In this document: piece after piece, positions 50,657 to 60,267 of the stretch
How the letters are laid out: every line of letters starts with the position of its first letter
Numbering within the stretch: position 1 is the first letter of the stretch
Assembly (NCBI RefSeq): GCF_001620365.2
Contig: NZ_LQMT02000007.1
Span: 367,358-431,357, forward strand
From: Amycolatopsis keratiniphila subsp. keratiniphila
GTDB lineage: Bacteria; Actinomycetota; Actinomycetes; Mycobacteriales; Pseudonocardiaceae
Direction: 5' to 3'
DNA: 64,000 bases
Program-made: the position numbers and the translations under genes
Notes under the pieces: generated by a model
What the model was told of the DNA's origin: nothing
Database searches by the model: none
Seen by the model: the letters and a program-made list of their open reading frames with translations, nothing else

Positions 50657-51988
50657 ATGGCAGTCGCACCTTTTTCCGCACGACACTGGAGTGCGGTCGA
50701 AACCCTCTCCCCCGCCGCCGCCCGTGCGGTCCAGGACGAACGCCTGCGCGAGCAGGTCGCGTACCTGGCCGCGCACAGCGCGTTCTATCAAGCGAAGCTC
50801 GGTGCCGACCTGGCGAAGATCCGGACGGTCGAGGATCTCGCCGGGCTGCCGTTCACCGAGAAGCAGGAACTGCGTGACAGCCTCGCCGCCGCCCCGCCGC
50901 TGGGCACACACGTCGCCGCGGAGATGTCCGAAGTCGTGCAGATCCAGGCGTCGTCCGGTACCACGGGCAGCCCGTCCTACGTCGGCCTGACGCCGAGCGA
51001 CATCACCACCTGGTGTGAACTCGGCGCGCGAGCGTTGTATGCCAACGGATTCCATCCGGGTGACCGGTTGCTGCACGCCTTCGGCATGAGCAAGGGATTC
51101 GTGGGCGGGCTTCCGATCGTGCAGATCCTCCAGTACATGGGGATCGTCGACATCCCGGTCGGCGCGGAGGCCGGCGCGGAAAGGCTCCTGCGAGTCCAAG
51201 CCGATCAGCGCCCCAACGCCTTGATCGGTACTCCGTACTTCCTCGCCCACCTCGCCGAACAGGCACCGAAGATCGTCGGCCGTCCGGCACGGGACCTCGG
51301 TGTCCGCGCGATCAGCGTCGGCGGCGAACCCGGCGGCGGGCTTCCCGCAGTCCGAGAGAAGCTCGAATCGCTGTGGGGTGCGACGTCGCGGGAGATGCTG
51401 GGTGGCACGGATATCGCCTGCACGTACTGGGGTGAATGCGAAGCCGCCGACGGTATGCACTTCCTCTCCCCCGACTTGATGATCGCCGAACTCATCGACC
51501 CCGACACCGGCGAACAGATCGCCCCGGTCGAAGGCGCACAAGGCGAACTCGTCTACACCGCGTTGCGGCGTCAGGCGTCCCCGTTGCTGCGGTTCCGCAC
51601 CCGCGATCACGTCGTCGTCACCGGGACCGGTTGTTCCTGCGGCCGCACCGGCTACAAGGTCCGGTGCATCGGCCGCACCGACGACATGCTGATCGTGCGC
51701 GGTATCAACGTCTTCCCCTCCGCGATCAAGCAACTCGTCGCCGAATTGACCCCTGGCGAGATGCGGATCCGCGCCGACTTCGAGGGGCACTCGACGCAGC
51801 GTCCGCTCCCGGTCGTCGTGGAGGACACCGGCCTGACCCCCGAACAGCAGACCGGGCTCCGCGAGACCATCGAACAACGGATCCGCTCCGCGCTCAACGT
51901 CAAAACCGTTGTCGACTTCGTCCCCCAGGGCGCGTTGAAGCGTCCAGACCACGTCAAGGTCAACCTCGTCGAGCGAGTGCACGCATGA
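50657..51988 (+). CDS. Phenylacetate-CoA ligase (PaaK)-like AMP-forming ligase
   Basis: 443 residues, the PaaK branch of adenylate-forming ligases. Seen: LPFTEKQELRDS, VQIQASSGTTGSPSYVGLTP, GGLPIVQILQYMG, GTPYFLAHLAEQAPKI, ISVGGEPGGGLPAVREKLES, SPLLRFRTRDHVVVTGTGCS, CGRTGYKVRCIGRTDDMLIV RGINVFPSAIKQ. The two Cys (CSCGR) match the metal-binding pair seen in this branch. It activates an aryl-acetic or other carboxylic acid to its CoA ester and may start the pathway. ATG 50657 is 11 bases after the MaoC stop with GAAGGTG before it. Confidence 0.9.
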   Translation: MAVAPFSARHWSAVETLSPAAARAVQDERLREQVAYLAAHSAFYQAKLGADLAKIRTVEDLAGLPFTEKQELRDSLAAAPPLGTHVAAEMSEVVQIQASSGTTGSPSYVGLTPSDITTWCELGARALYANGFHPGDRLLHAFGMSKGFVGGLPIVQILQYMGIVDIPVGAEAGAERLLRVQADQRPNALIGTPYFLAHLAEQAPKIVGRPARDLGVRAISVGGEPGGGLPAVREKLESLWGATSREMLGGTDIACTYWGECEAADGMHFLSPDLMIAELIDPDTGEQIAPVEGAQGELVYTALRRQASPLLRFRTRDHVVVTGTGCSCGRTGYKVRCIGRTDDMLIVRGINVFPSAIKQLVAELTPGEMRIRADFEGHSTQRPLPVVVEDTGLTPEQQTGLRETIEQRIRSALNVKTVVDFVPQGALKRPDHVKVNLVERVHA

Positions 51989-53679
51989 CCGACTTCTGCC
52001 GCCTGGACGAGGCGATCGCGCGGCACGTCCGCCCCGGTGACGCCGTGCACGTGATGATGGGCCACAGCCGTTGGAGTGCGCTGGTCCGGGAATTGGCCAG
52101 GCAGCACTGGGGAAAACCATCAAAATTCACCCTGATCATGGCGAGTCTGTCGTCGCTCGGCGCGGTCCTGTTCCGCTCCGGCTGCATCGAGAAGGTCGTC
52201 ACCGTCTACTCCGGTGACTCGTTCCCGGTGTTCACACCGAACCCCGTGTTCCAGAAGGCCTACGCAGACGGTTCTGTCGAGGTCGAGAACTGGTCGTTCC
52301 TGAGCTACATCCAGCGTTTGCGGGCCGCAGCCACCGGCGTGCCCGCCGTCGTCACCGGGTCTGTGCGGGACTCCTCGATGGCCGGGAACGAGGGCTACGA
52401 GGAGATCGACACCCGGTTCGGCCGGGTGGGCCTGGTCTCGCCGCTGGTGCCGGACGTCGCGCTGGTGCACGCCGCGGTCGCCGACCGGCACGGCAATCTC
52501 GCGATCGCTCCCCCGATGTTCGAGGGTTCGATCGGCGCGTTCGCCGCCCGCCGCGGCGTCCTCGCCACGGTGGAGAAGGTCGTCGACGATCTCCGTCCCT
52601 GGTCGTCGCTGGTCCGCGTCCCGGCACACCGGGTGCTCGCCGTTATCGAGACGCCGTTCGGAGCGCATCCCGGCGGGGTATTCGCCGGGCCCGTAGGCAC
52701 GCGGCTGCCGGTGGAGGGATACGCCGAGGACGTCGCGTTCTGGATTTCCGCACGGGAAGCGAGCCGATCGCCGAAATTCGACGACTGGATACGTGAGTGG
52801 ATCCTCGAGCCCGCCGACCACGGCGCATACCTCGAGAAGCTTGGCAAGGCACGGCTCGACGCCCTCGTCCACTCCAGCGGTAAGCCGACACCACCCACCG
52901 GCAGGGGCGAGCACAGCGGCCCCGCGACGCCTGCCGAACGCGCGGCCACCTGGCTGGCCGGTCTCGTCCGGACACGGATCGCGGAGACCGGCGCAGACGC
53001 CGTCCTCGCCGGAGCGGGTCTGGCGAACCTCGCGGCCTGGGTGGGCGTCGAGACGGCCAAGGCCGAGGGCCACCGTGTCGCGCTCGCCGCCGAACTGGGG
53101 CTCTGGGACTACACGCCGACACCGGGCGACCCGTTCATCTTCAGCTTCGCGAACTTCCCGACCTCGTCGATGCTGCTCGACACCGAACAGGTGCTCGGCA
53201 CGGTGGTCAACGGGCCGTCCACGCGGTCGATCGCCTGTGTCGGCGCGGCGGAGATCGACCGGCTGGGCAACATCAACACGACCCGGATCACCGGCGGCCC
53301 TCACCTCGTCGGATCGGGTGGCGCGAACGACGTGGTCACCAACGCCGACGAGACGCTGGTTGTCGGGACGATGAGCCCGCGCCGGTTTGTCGAGCGCTGC
53401 GACTACGTCACGAGCCCCGGCGCGCGCGTACGTGCCGTGGTGACCGACGTCGGGATCCTGTCCCGGCGCGACGGCGAACTCGTTCTCACCCATGTCGCGC
53501 CTGGACCCGAACCGCTCGCCGATCGCGTCGAATACGCCCGTTCGCGCTGTGGCTGGGAGCTCGCGGTGGCGGACGATCTGAAGGAGTTGCCCGAGGTGAG
53601 CGCCGACGCCCTGGCTCGGCTCCGCAAGTACGACCGCGAAGGCCTGTTTCTCGGTCAGAGCAAGAAGGGAAGCGCATGA
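51985..53679 (+). CDS. Fused two-subunit class I CoA-transferase/IpdAB-like protein
   Basis: 564 residues made of two consecutive class I CoA-transferase halves. Residues about 1-290 resemble the alpha half ([51 protein letters not shown]). Residues about 325-564 resemble the beta half ([33 protein letters not shown] with a candidate catalytic Glu, [20 protein letters not shown]). Relatives are glutaconate CoA-transferase and IpdAB, the ring-opening hydrolase of steroid catabolism; in both the halves are usually separate genes. Either CoA transfer to the pathway acid or cleavage of a cyclic beta-keto acyl-CoA is possible. Overlaps both neighbours by ATGA. Confidence 0.82.
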   Translation: MTDFCRLDEAIARHVRPGDAVHVMMGHSRWSALVRELARQHWGKPSKFTLIMASLSSLGAVLFRSGCIEKVVTVYSGDSFPVFTPNPVFQKAYADGSVEVENWSFLSYIQRLRAAATGVPAVVTGSVRDSSMAGNEGYEEIDTRFGRVGLVSPLVPDVALVHAAVADRHGNLAIAPPMFEGSIGAFAARRGVLATVEKVVDDLRPWSSLVRVPAHRVLAVIETPFGAHPGGVFAGPVGTRLPVEGYAEDVAFWISAREASRSPKFDDWIREWILEPADHGAYLEKLGKARLDALVHSSGKPTPPTGRGEHSGPATPAERAATWLAGLVRTRIAETGADAVLAGAGLANLAAWVGVETAKAEGHRVALAAELGLWDYTPTPGDPFIFSFANFPTSSMLLDTEQVLGTVVNGPSTRSIACVGAAEIDRLGNINTTRITGGPHLVGSGGANDVVTNADETLVVGTMSPRRFVERCDYVTSPGARVRAVVTDVGILSRRDGELVLTHVAPGPEPLADRVEYARSRCGWELAVADDLKELPEVSADALARLRKYDREGLFLGQSKKGSA

Positions 53680-54497
53680 GCCGCTACGCACGTTTCGAGA
53701 ACCTCCGGGTGGACGGCCCGGACGACGCGGGCGTCGTCGAACTCGTCCTGGACGCGCCGAACCTCAACGCGGTCAGCGAGGCCGCGCACGCGGATCTGGC
53801 CGACATCTGGCGGGAGTTCGACCGGGATCCGGAGGTGAACGCCGTCCTCCTGCGCGGTGAGGGCAAGGGATTCTCGGCCGGTGGCTCGTTCGACCTGGTG
53901 GAGAAGCTGTCGAACGACTACGAGACGCGCACCCGCACGATGCGGGAGGCGCGGGACCTGGTCTACAACGTCATCGACTGCTCGAAGCCGATCGTGTCGG
54001 CGATCCACGGCCCGGCGGTCGGTGCCGGCCTCGTCGCCGGTGTGCTGGCCGACGTCTCGGTGGTCACAAAGACCGCCAAGATCATCGATGGGCACACGCG
54101 CCTCGGTGTCGCGGCCGGTGACCACGCCGCGGTGTGCTGGCCGTTGCTGTGCGGCATGGCGAAGGCGAAGTACTACCTGATGACCTGCCGTCCGCTGACC
54201 GGCGAGGAAGCCGAGCGGATCGGCCTGGTCTCCCTCTGCGTCGACGAGGACGCCGACCTGCTGCCGACCGCGCGGGAAGTCGCGCGCGAGTTGGCTCTCG
54301 GCGCCCCGAACGCCATCCGCTGGACCAAGCAGAGCCTGAACGCGTGGTACCGGCAAGTCGCGGGCGCGATCTTCGATTCCTCACTGGCGCTGGAGTTCTA
54401 CGGCTTCGGCGGACCGGAAGTCCGCGAAGGTCTGGCCTCCCACCGCGAACGCCGCAAGCCCGACTTCACCCGGCGGCGGGAGGACGACGATGCCTGA
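53676..54497 (+). CDS. Enoyl-CoA hydratase/isomerase (crotonase) family protein
   Basis: 273 residues. Seen: [40 protein letters not shown] (oxyanion-hole region), [53 protein letters not shown]. The two Glu of classical enoyl-CoA hydratase (rat Glu144 and Glu164) align with His in GHTRLG and Tyr in AKYYLM by my hand alignment, so simple hydration is not assured. Isomerase, dehalogenase or C-C hydrolase chemistry is known in the superfamily. Overlaps both neighbours. Confidence 0.88.
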   Translation: MSRYARFENLRVDGPDDAGVVELVLDAPNLNAVSEAAHADLADIWREFDRDPEVNAVLLRGEGKGFSAGGSFDLVEKLSNDYETRTRTMREARDLVYNVIDCSKPIVSAIHGPAVGAGLVAGVLADVSVVTKTAKIIDGHTRLGVAAGDHAAVCWPLLCGMAKAKYYLMTCRPLTGEEAERIGLVSLCVDEDADLLPTAREVARELALGAPNAIRWTKQSLNAWYRQVAGAIFDSSLALEFYGFGGPEVREGLASHRERRKPDFTRRREDDDA

Positions 54498-55629
54498 CCC
54501 GAACCCGGCGCTGCTCACGGGTTTGCGAGTAGTCGAGATCTCGAGCTACGTCGCAACCCCGTTGTGCGGCCTCACCTTGGCTCAGCTCGGCGCCGACGTC
54601 GTCCGGGTCGAACCGCTCGGTGGCGCGGCGGACCGGACGCGGTGGCCGCTAGCCGACTCCGGGACCAGTCTCTACTGGTCGGGGCTGAACAAGGGAAAGC
54701 GCGCCGTCGCCGTCGACCTGGAGTCCGAAGTGGACCGGAAACGGGTCGTGGACCTGATCGTCCACGGTGGACCGTGCGTCGTCGTCAGCAACACCGACCG
54801 GCATCCGGACCTCGGTTACGCGGAGCTGTCCGCTCGTCGTCCCGACGTGATCCACGTACTCCTCGAAGGACGCCCCGGCGGTGGCGCCGCGGTGGACTAC
54901 ACAGTCCAGGCGGGCAGCGGTTTCCCGTTGATCACCGGCTCCGCCGAAGCCCCCGCACCGGTCAACCATGTGCTGCCCGCCTGGGATGTCGCCGCAGGTC
55001 TCTACCTGGCGATCGGTCTGCTCGCCGCGGAACGGCACCGGCAGGAGACCGGTCGGGGCCGCGCTATTCGCGTCGCTCTCGAAGACGTCGCCCTGGCCAC
55101 CGCGGGCAATCTCGGCTACCTGGCGGAAGCACAGGTCACCGACCACGGCCGCGCCAAATCCGGCAACGACGTCTACGGCACGTACGGCCGCGACTTTCTC
55201 ACCGCCGACGGAGTTCGCGTCATGCTCGTGGTGCTGACGGAGCGCCACTGGACGAAGTTGCTGACAGCCACCGGGCTCACCGCCGCGTTCACCGCGCTGA
55301 GCGAGTCGTTGGGCATCGACTTCTCGCGGGAATCCGCCCGCTTCGAACACCGTGACGTGATCTCGACGCTGCTGGCCCGCTGGTTCCGGAGCACGACGTT
55401 CGACGCGGCCGCCGCCGCGCTGGATCGCCACCGCATCCTGTGGCAGCGCTACCGGACCTTCGAGGAACTCGGCCGCGGCACCCTCCGCGACCTCGACCTG
55501 TTCGACGAGATCGACCAACCCGGCGTCGGCCCCCACCTGGCCCCGAAGTCGCCGATCCTCGTCGACGGCAGCCGCCTCGCTCCGTTCGTGGCGCCGTCGG
55601 TCGGCCAGCACAACGCCGAGCTGCTGTAG
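54490..55629 (+). CDS. Family III CoA-transferase, mesaconyl-CoA C1:C4 transferase (2-methylfumaryl-CoA isomerase)-like
   Basis: 379 residues, CaiB-BaiF family. Seen: [125 protein letters not shown]. The [15 protein letters not shown] and [10 protein letters not shown] segments are, from memory, hallmarks of proteins annotated 2-methylfumaryl-CoA isomerase (Mct), which moves CoA within mesaconate from C1 to C4. With the Meh-like (48126) and lyase (45407) genes this completes a mesaconyl-CoA to pyruvate + acetyl-CoA module. Last gene of the operon. Confidence 0.82.
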   Translation: MPDPNPALLTGLRVVEISSYVATPLCGLTLAQLGADVVRVEPLGGAADRTRWPLADSGTSLYWSGLNKGKRAVAVDLESEVDRKRVVDLIVHGGPCVVVSNTDRHPDLGYAELSARRPDVIHVLLEGRPGGGAAVDYTVQAGSGFPLITGSAEAPAPVNHVLPAWDVAAGLYLAIGLLAAERHRQETGRGRAIRVALEDVALATAGNLGYLAEAQVTDHGRAKSGNDVYGTYGRDFLTADGVRVMLVVLTERHWTKLLTATGLTAAFTALSESLGIDFSRESARFEHRDVISTLLARWFRSTTFDAAAAALDRHRILWQRYRTFEELGRGTLRDLDLFDEIDQPGVGPHLAPKSPILVDGSRLAPFVAPSVGQHNAELL

Positions 55630-55636
55630 CGCGTTC

Positions 55637-55653
55637 TCAGGTAAGAGACCTGA
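55637..55653. terminator. Short hairpin between converging operon end and NTPase gene
   Basis: TCAGGT pairs with ACCTGA around AAGAG, 8 bases after the operon's last stop. Small, but the only hairpin in the 54-base gap between convergent genes. Confidence 0.4.
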
Positions 55654-55683
55654 CAGGATCGGTTGACGATCACGCCGAGAGCG

Positions 55684-58600
55684 CTACTCTTCCGGATCCA
55701 CGCCGACGGCGAGCTTGAGGATTCTTTCGCGTTCGAGATAGTAGTCGTCGGCGGTCAAAGTGCCCGAAGCCAATGCCGTATCCAGTCTCCCCAGTTGCAC
55801 CTGCCAGCTTTCCCCTTCGGGCTGCCAGACCTCGGCGGCGGGCTCCGCCTTCCTGGGCTCGGGCTTGTCGACGAACGCCAGCGGACGTGTCGACCTCGGC
55901 TGACTCGGGTTCGCTGCGGCAACATCGGTGGCCGGGCTGCGCAGGAGAAAATGCTCAGTGAATCCGGGCCGGTCGAGCAGATTCCGCACCCGGGTGCGGA
56001 GGTCCGGCCTGGAGTAGCAGACGGCCGAGACGTCTATCAGGTTCACCAGGGCTTCGAAATCGGGAAGAGGAGAGATCTGCGCGAAGTCAAAACCTCGCTC
56101 CGCGAGCCGGAGCCAGGCTTCGAGCAGCGCTATCGGAGCGACCACTATTTCTTCGTGCTTACGCCAGATTCCCTCGACGATCGACAGGTACTCCCGGTCG
56201 TAGTCGCCGCCTCTGGCAATGCGCTCGTAGACGATCGTGCGGAACTCCGGCTCGGCGCTCACCCTGGTGCCAAGCAAGGCCGCGAAGGTGTCCGGTCCGG
56301 CTGTTCGATCGAGCACGAGCCGTTCGATGACCAGGGAAGGTGAGAAGTCCGCCCAGGCACGGTAGGTGCGGTCCAGGGCCGTCCGGTTGGGGGCCGCCGC
56401 CGCCAAGGCGGCCAGTCCGCGGATTCGGTCCACCGACCAGTTCTGGTGGATGACGGGTTCCAAGGCGTACCGGTACGGCAAAAGTTCCGGGTCGCCGGTG
56501 AAGTGCGCACTCAGTTCCGCTATCTGAAACGAAAGTGTCTCGATCGTGGCGGGAGGCGCGACCGGACTGATCGATGGCGCTCTCCCAACGGTGATGGTGG
56601 GCTTGCCGCCGACGCCGGGCAAGAGATGGAACAGAGTGACCAGATCTCGCCATTCACCGGAGGAGAATTGCGACTTCCAGAAACCGGCGAATTTGTGCCA
56701 AGGGTGCACACCGACCGAACCCGTGTCCAGCGGGCCCGGGCTCGCCAGGACCGCGGCGAGGATGATCAGGTTCACGTTGTACGCGGCGTAACGTCGGGGC
56801 GTGGGGTGGCGCACCGGCTCGTATCCGGAGTATTTCTGCTGCTGGGGCTCGAAGGAGTGGGCGATGAGCTCCTTGAGCATCGCGGACAGCGGGACGTTGT
56901 CGGGCTCCGATCCGGTCAGCTCGACCAGGAAGTTCACCACTGCCCACCGGGACGACAACGGGGCGAACGAGAGAATGGTGTACAACTCGCTGTCGTCGGT
57001 CAGCGAGGTGGTCAATCTGGATCTGCGCTGCTGGGAGACTTGGAACAGCTCGTCGAGGGTGTGCCAGACGAACCGGGCGACCAGGAATTCGCCGAATGTG
57101 GCATGCAGAAACTCGTAGGTTCGCAGGGTTTCCGAGTCCCTGTTCGCTTCGGCGCGTTGCATGAAGAAAAAGCGGCCGAGGGCCGAATGGCCGGCACTCA
57201 GAGGTGTCTGGGTACCGTGGCGGCGGTTGCGCTCGTCCACCTTGAGCAGACCGGCGAAGTCCTCATTGAGGTCTGGCTCCGCAATCCACTGCGCGCCCCG
57301 GTTGAACATGCCGAGCGCTACGACGGCAAGCCTTTCCAATTCCATGTCCACCTCACGTTCGAGGTGCTCCGGGCTGCGATCGACGTTGTCCTTGGCCAGC
57401 TCGCGCCTGCAGAAACGCCGAAGAAGGCGCTCGTACAACTGAGACGTGTTGAGGGTGCTGCTCTCCTGCTGGAGCGCGTTCCCGATGGCGTCGTAGAGCG
57501 CCAGCATCAGCAAGAGCAGCGGCTGCTCGGCTATTTCCGGGAAGGCGAGGGCCACGGACGCGGGCAATGGCCGCAGCCGCGCTTTTTTGAAATAGGGCGC
57601 GTTGTCCTCGTTCCAGGTCTGGAGCCACTGTCCGACCTGGTCAGGAGTGAACGGCGTCAGCCGCAGGATATCGGCGTCGACCGGAATCTGAACGCCACTG
57701 CACACGCTGATACGACTCGTCACGACGACGGCCACCGGCGCACCGAGATCGAGTCGTTCACGCTGGAAGCGCGCGACCTTGTCGAGGTACCGGCTCTGCG
57801 AAACCCCGGTGGCCTGCAACAGTTCGTCGAACCCGTCGAGCAGGACGATCGGCAGGCTGGCCCCGGCGGTTCGCGAGAACTCCGCCCAGGACACCTTCTC
57901 GTGCAGTGCCTCACGCAGGCCGAACTCGATTTGGTCGAGCAAATCGCCTTCGGTCGGCGCGTTCCTCAGCTCGACTCGCAGCGTCAAGAAGTCCGATGGC
58001 GACAACCTCGCCGCGAGAATGCTGGTGAGCATGGATTTGCCCGAACCCGGATCACCGAGAACGAGCAAAGGCAGGCTGACCGCCTTCGGCGAGGTGAAGT
58101 AGCCGACGAGGTAGCGGTAGAGGTCGTTCCGCACCGGCAGGGAGTTCCACCAGGCCAGTTCGGCGGAGCGGTTGTCCTTCCGCATCGAGGTGACTTGGAA
58201 TTGTGGATCCACGTAGGCGTCACGGATCAGCGGGACGCGGAGGTCGCCGAAGTCGTCGTCTCCTTCGATGATCGGCCGGTCCAGCGCGGCCCGATAGCCC
58301 TTGGCCAGTTCCGCCCGTCGCTGGTCCGGGGTGCCCCCGACGAGGAGTTGCCGCATCGCCTCCTCGACTCGGTCCAGCGCTCTCCCTGCGCTTCGTACCT
58401 CGGCGAACTGGATCCAGAACCCGATTTCCGGGTAGTCGGACACGACCCGGCCGACGAGCCCGTGGTAGCGGTGAATCGCCGCGGTGGCGATGTCCCGGAC
58501 CATCAGCTCCAATCGCGTTTGCTGGGTTTCGTTCAGCTCGTCCCATATCGCGTGGGCGCGCACGAGTTCCAGCAGAGCCGCGGCCGAGTCGACGTACTGT

Positions 58601-59076
58601 CGGAACAGAGCTTCGCGAGTGGCCTCATAAGGACGGTCGGGGGTGGGCATCGGCCAGACCCCGTCGAACAGGTGTGATAGCCCGACCAGTTGAAGTTGTT
58701 CCTTTTTGGTCACGCCCAGCTGCTTGGTGGAAACCGGCAGGCCGAGTTCGTCGACGGCTTCGAAGAAGGCCAGCACCACGATGACGGAGTGAGCCGCGCT
58801 CACCCTTTCAGTGCGGGCGTACCGGCTCAGGCCACGTTGTTTCTCGGCGAGTTTGCCCAGCACTTCATGACTGATCTTGATGAAGTCGACCTTGGCGTCG
58901 AACCAGCCGAGCAGTTCCGTCGCGCCGAACGCGACACTGCCGAGGAGTGCGCCGCCGACCAGTCGATCCAACGCCGCCACGGCTGCGTTTTCCTTGGGGC
59001 CGAGCAGTTTGACCGCATCAGCGTAGCTGTAGGGCCTCCTCACCGCCTGCCTCGCTCCGGTGCCGATTCTCCCCAT
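55684..59076 (-). CDS. NACHT-type STAND NTPase, candidate defence protein
   Basis: 1130 residues. The N-terminal ~330 residues are helical (SYADAVKLLGPKENAAVAAL, GGALLGSVAFGATELLGWFD) like the NACHT N-terminal helical domains of actinomycetes. The NACHT core has Walker A VLGDPGSGKSML near residue 342, Walker B PIVLLDGFDELLQ near 405, then VVVTSRISV and LRLTPFTPDQVGQWL. A long helical region follows, with TYEFLHATFGEFLVARFVW typical after NACHT. The C-terminus ends in a SHOCT-like short motif (LGRLDTALASGTLTADDYYL). Bacterial NACHT proteins include anti-phage NLR-like systems; defence here is inference. No adjacent effector gene: any effector must be in the same chain. Convergent with the acyl-CoA operon. 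Confidence 0.85.
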   Translation of the reverse strand: MGRIGTGARQAVRRPYSYADAVKLLGPKENAAVAALDRLVGGALLGSVAFGATELLGWFDAKVDFIKISHEVLGKLAEKQRGLSRYARTERVSAAHSVIVVLAFFEAVDELGLPVSTKQLGVTKKEQLQLVGLSHLFDGVWPMPTPDRPYEATREALFRQYVDSAAALLELVRAHAIWDELNETQQTRLELMVRDIATAAIHRYHGLVGRVVSDYPEIGFWIQFAEVRSAGRALDRVEEAMRQLLVGGTPDQRRAELAKGYRAALDRPIIEGDDDFGDLRVPLIRDAYVDPQFQVTSMRKDNRSAELAWWNSLPVRNDLYRYLVGYFTSPKAVSLPLLVLGDPGSGKSMLTSILAARLSPSDFLTLRVELRNAPTEGDLLDQIEFGLREALHEKVSWAEFSRTAGASLPIVLLDGFDELLQATGVSQSRYLDKVARFQRERLDLGAPVAVVVTSRISVCSGVQIPVDADILRLTPFTPDQVGQWLQTWNEDNAPYFKKARLRPLPASVALAFPEIAEQPLLLLMLALYDAIGNALQQESSTLNTSQLYERLLRRFCRRELAKDNVDRSPEHLEREVDMELERLAVVALGMFNRGAQWIAEPDLNEDFAGLLKVDERNRRHGTQTPLSAGHSALGRFFFMQRAEANRDSETLRTYEFLHATFGEFLVARFVWHTLDELFQVSQQRRSRLTTSLTDDSELYTILSFAPLSSRWAVVNFLVELTGSEPDNVPLSAMLKELIAHSFEPQQQKYSGYEPVRHPTPRRYAAYNVNLIILAAVLASPGPLDTGSVGVHPWHKFAGFWKSQFSSGEWRDLVTLFHLLPGVGGKPTITVGRAPSISPVAPPATIETLSFQIAELSAHFTGDPELLPYRYALEPVIHQNWSVDRIRGLAALAAAAPNRTALDRTYRAWADFSPSLVIERLVLDRTAGPDTFAALLGTRVSAEPEFRTIVYERIARGGDYDREYLSIVEGIWRKHEEIVVAPIALLEAWLRLAERGFDFAQISPLPDFEALVNLIDVSAVCYSRPDLRTRVRNLLDRPGFTEHFLLRSPATDVAAANPSQPRSTRPLAFVDKPEPRKAEPAAEVWQPEGESWQVQLGRLDTALASGTLTADDYYLERERILKLAVGVDPEE

Positions 59077-59230
59077 TCAGGGTCCCCGCAAGCGCTTTTC
59101 ATCCGGTGAAGGATAACACCGCGTACTTCGAGCACTTTTTCGATTGTGCGCGGAGCGCTGTTCACCAGGATCGAGGCAGTTCAGCGGCACGGACGGTTGA
59201 GCTTCCACTGATCCGAAATCCCGCCGGGCC

Positions 59231-60094
59231 TCAGCGGTCCGCCGCGGATCGGTCTTCACTCGCTGCCCATGACGACAGGAAACGAAGGCCGTCGTGGGCG
59301 GCGCTACCGGGCTCGGCGGTCCAGACAATGAGCTGCTGTTCGGGGTCACTCGTACAGGTGAGCGCGTCCCAGTCGAGCGTCAGCTCACCCGCGACGGGGT
59401 GGCGAAGCGTCTTGCTCCCCCGCTCGCGGGCGGTGACATGATGGTCACCCCACCACGTGCGGAAGTCGTCGTCCTTCATTGACAGTTCGCCGACCAGGGT
59501 GGCCATCCGCTGATCGTGGGGGTTGCGGCCGGCTTCCATCCGGAGCATCGCCACGGCGGTGCGGGCCATGGCCTCCCACTCCACGTGCAAGGCCCTGAAT
59601 GCGGGGTCGGAGAACAACAGCCACACATAATTCCGCTTCTTTTCCGGAATCGCCGAGAAATCGACCAGCAGTGCGGAAGCCATCCGGTTCCAGCCGAGAA
59701 TGTCCATTCGCCTGCCCAGTACGAGCGCGGGGCTCGTGGTCAGTTCATCCATCACCCGCAGCAACTGTAGTGACACCTTCTGCGCGGATTGGCGGCGTGG
59801 GCGTTCTGCGTCCTTTCCCGCGAGCTCGAACAGGTATTCACGTTCATCGTCGTCCAGATGCAGCACCCTCGCCAGGACGTCGAGCACCGGGGCGGACGCC
59901 TGCCTGCGTCCCTGTTCGATACGGGTGTAGTAATCGGGGCTGATCGAGGCCAGGAGCGCGACCTCCTCGCGGCGCAGCCCCTTCACCCGTCGTTTGGCGC
60001 CGGTCTCGGGCAGCCCGACCGTCCGGGGGCTCACCTCGGACCTGCGAGCCTTGAGGAACTCCCCCAGTTCGTTGGTGTGGTCGTCACTGCTCAT
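59231..60094 (-). CDS. XRE-family regulator with MmyB-like ligand domain
   Basis: 287 residues. N-terminal helix-turn-helix (residues about 10-80): GEFLKARRSEVSPRTVG, LRREEVALLASISPDYYTRI EQGRRQ, ARVLHLDDDEREYLFELAG. The C-terminal ~180 residues match the MmyB-like PAS-type domain (SPALVLGRRMDILGWNRMAS, NYVWLLFSDPAFRALHVEWE, WWGDHHVTARERGSKTLRHP). Such regulators in actinomycetes usually control a divergent oxidoreductase or hydrolase gene. Here the two hydrolases at 60268 and 61198 are the likely targets. No operator palindrome stood out in the 173-base gap. Confidence 0.93.
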   Translation of the reverse strand: MSSDDHTNELGEFLKARRSEVSPRTVGLPETGAKRRVKGLRREEVALLASISPDYYTRIEQGRRQASAPVLDVLARVLHLDDDEREYLFELAGKDAERPRRQSAQKVSLQLLRVMDELTTSPALVLGRRMDILGWNRMASALLVDFSAIPEKKRNYVWLLFSDPAFRALHVEWEAMARTAVAMLRMEAGRNPHDQRMATLVGELSMKDDDFRTWWGDHHVTARERGSKTLRHPVAGELTLDWDALTCTSDPEQQLIVWTAEPGSAAHDGLRFLSSWAASEDRSAADR

Positions 60095-60267
60095 GACCCC
60101 ATTGTCGCAACAGGTGCAACTCGGGAGCCTGGGCCAATTGTGTCCCTGGACAGTGGTGTGCGGGGCTGGAACCGTCCCATTGTAGGAGCACGCGACGCGT
60201 GTGAGTCTCGAATACGAGGCCGAACGAAACGCCCGGCCGAAGAGAAGCCGAAAGAAAGATCCCGAAG

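Noticed and set aside
56446-58677. 743-residue plus-strand frame antisense to the NACHT gene
   Set aside because: Gln/Arg/Val-rich shadow; the minus-strand protein carries Walker motifs.
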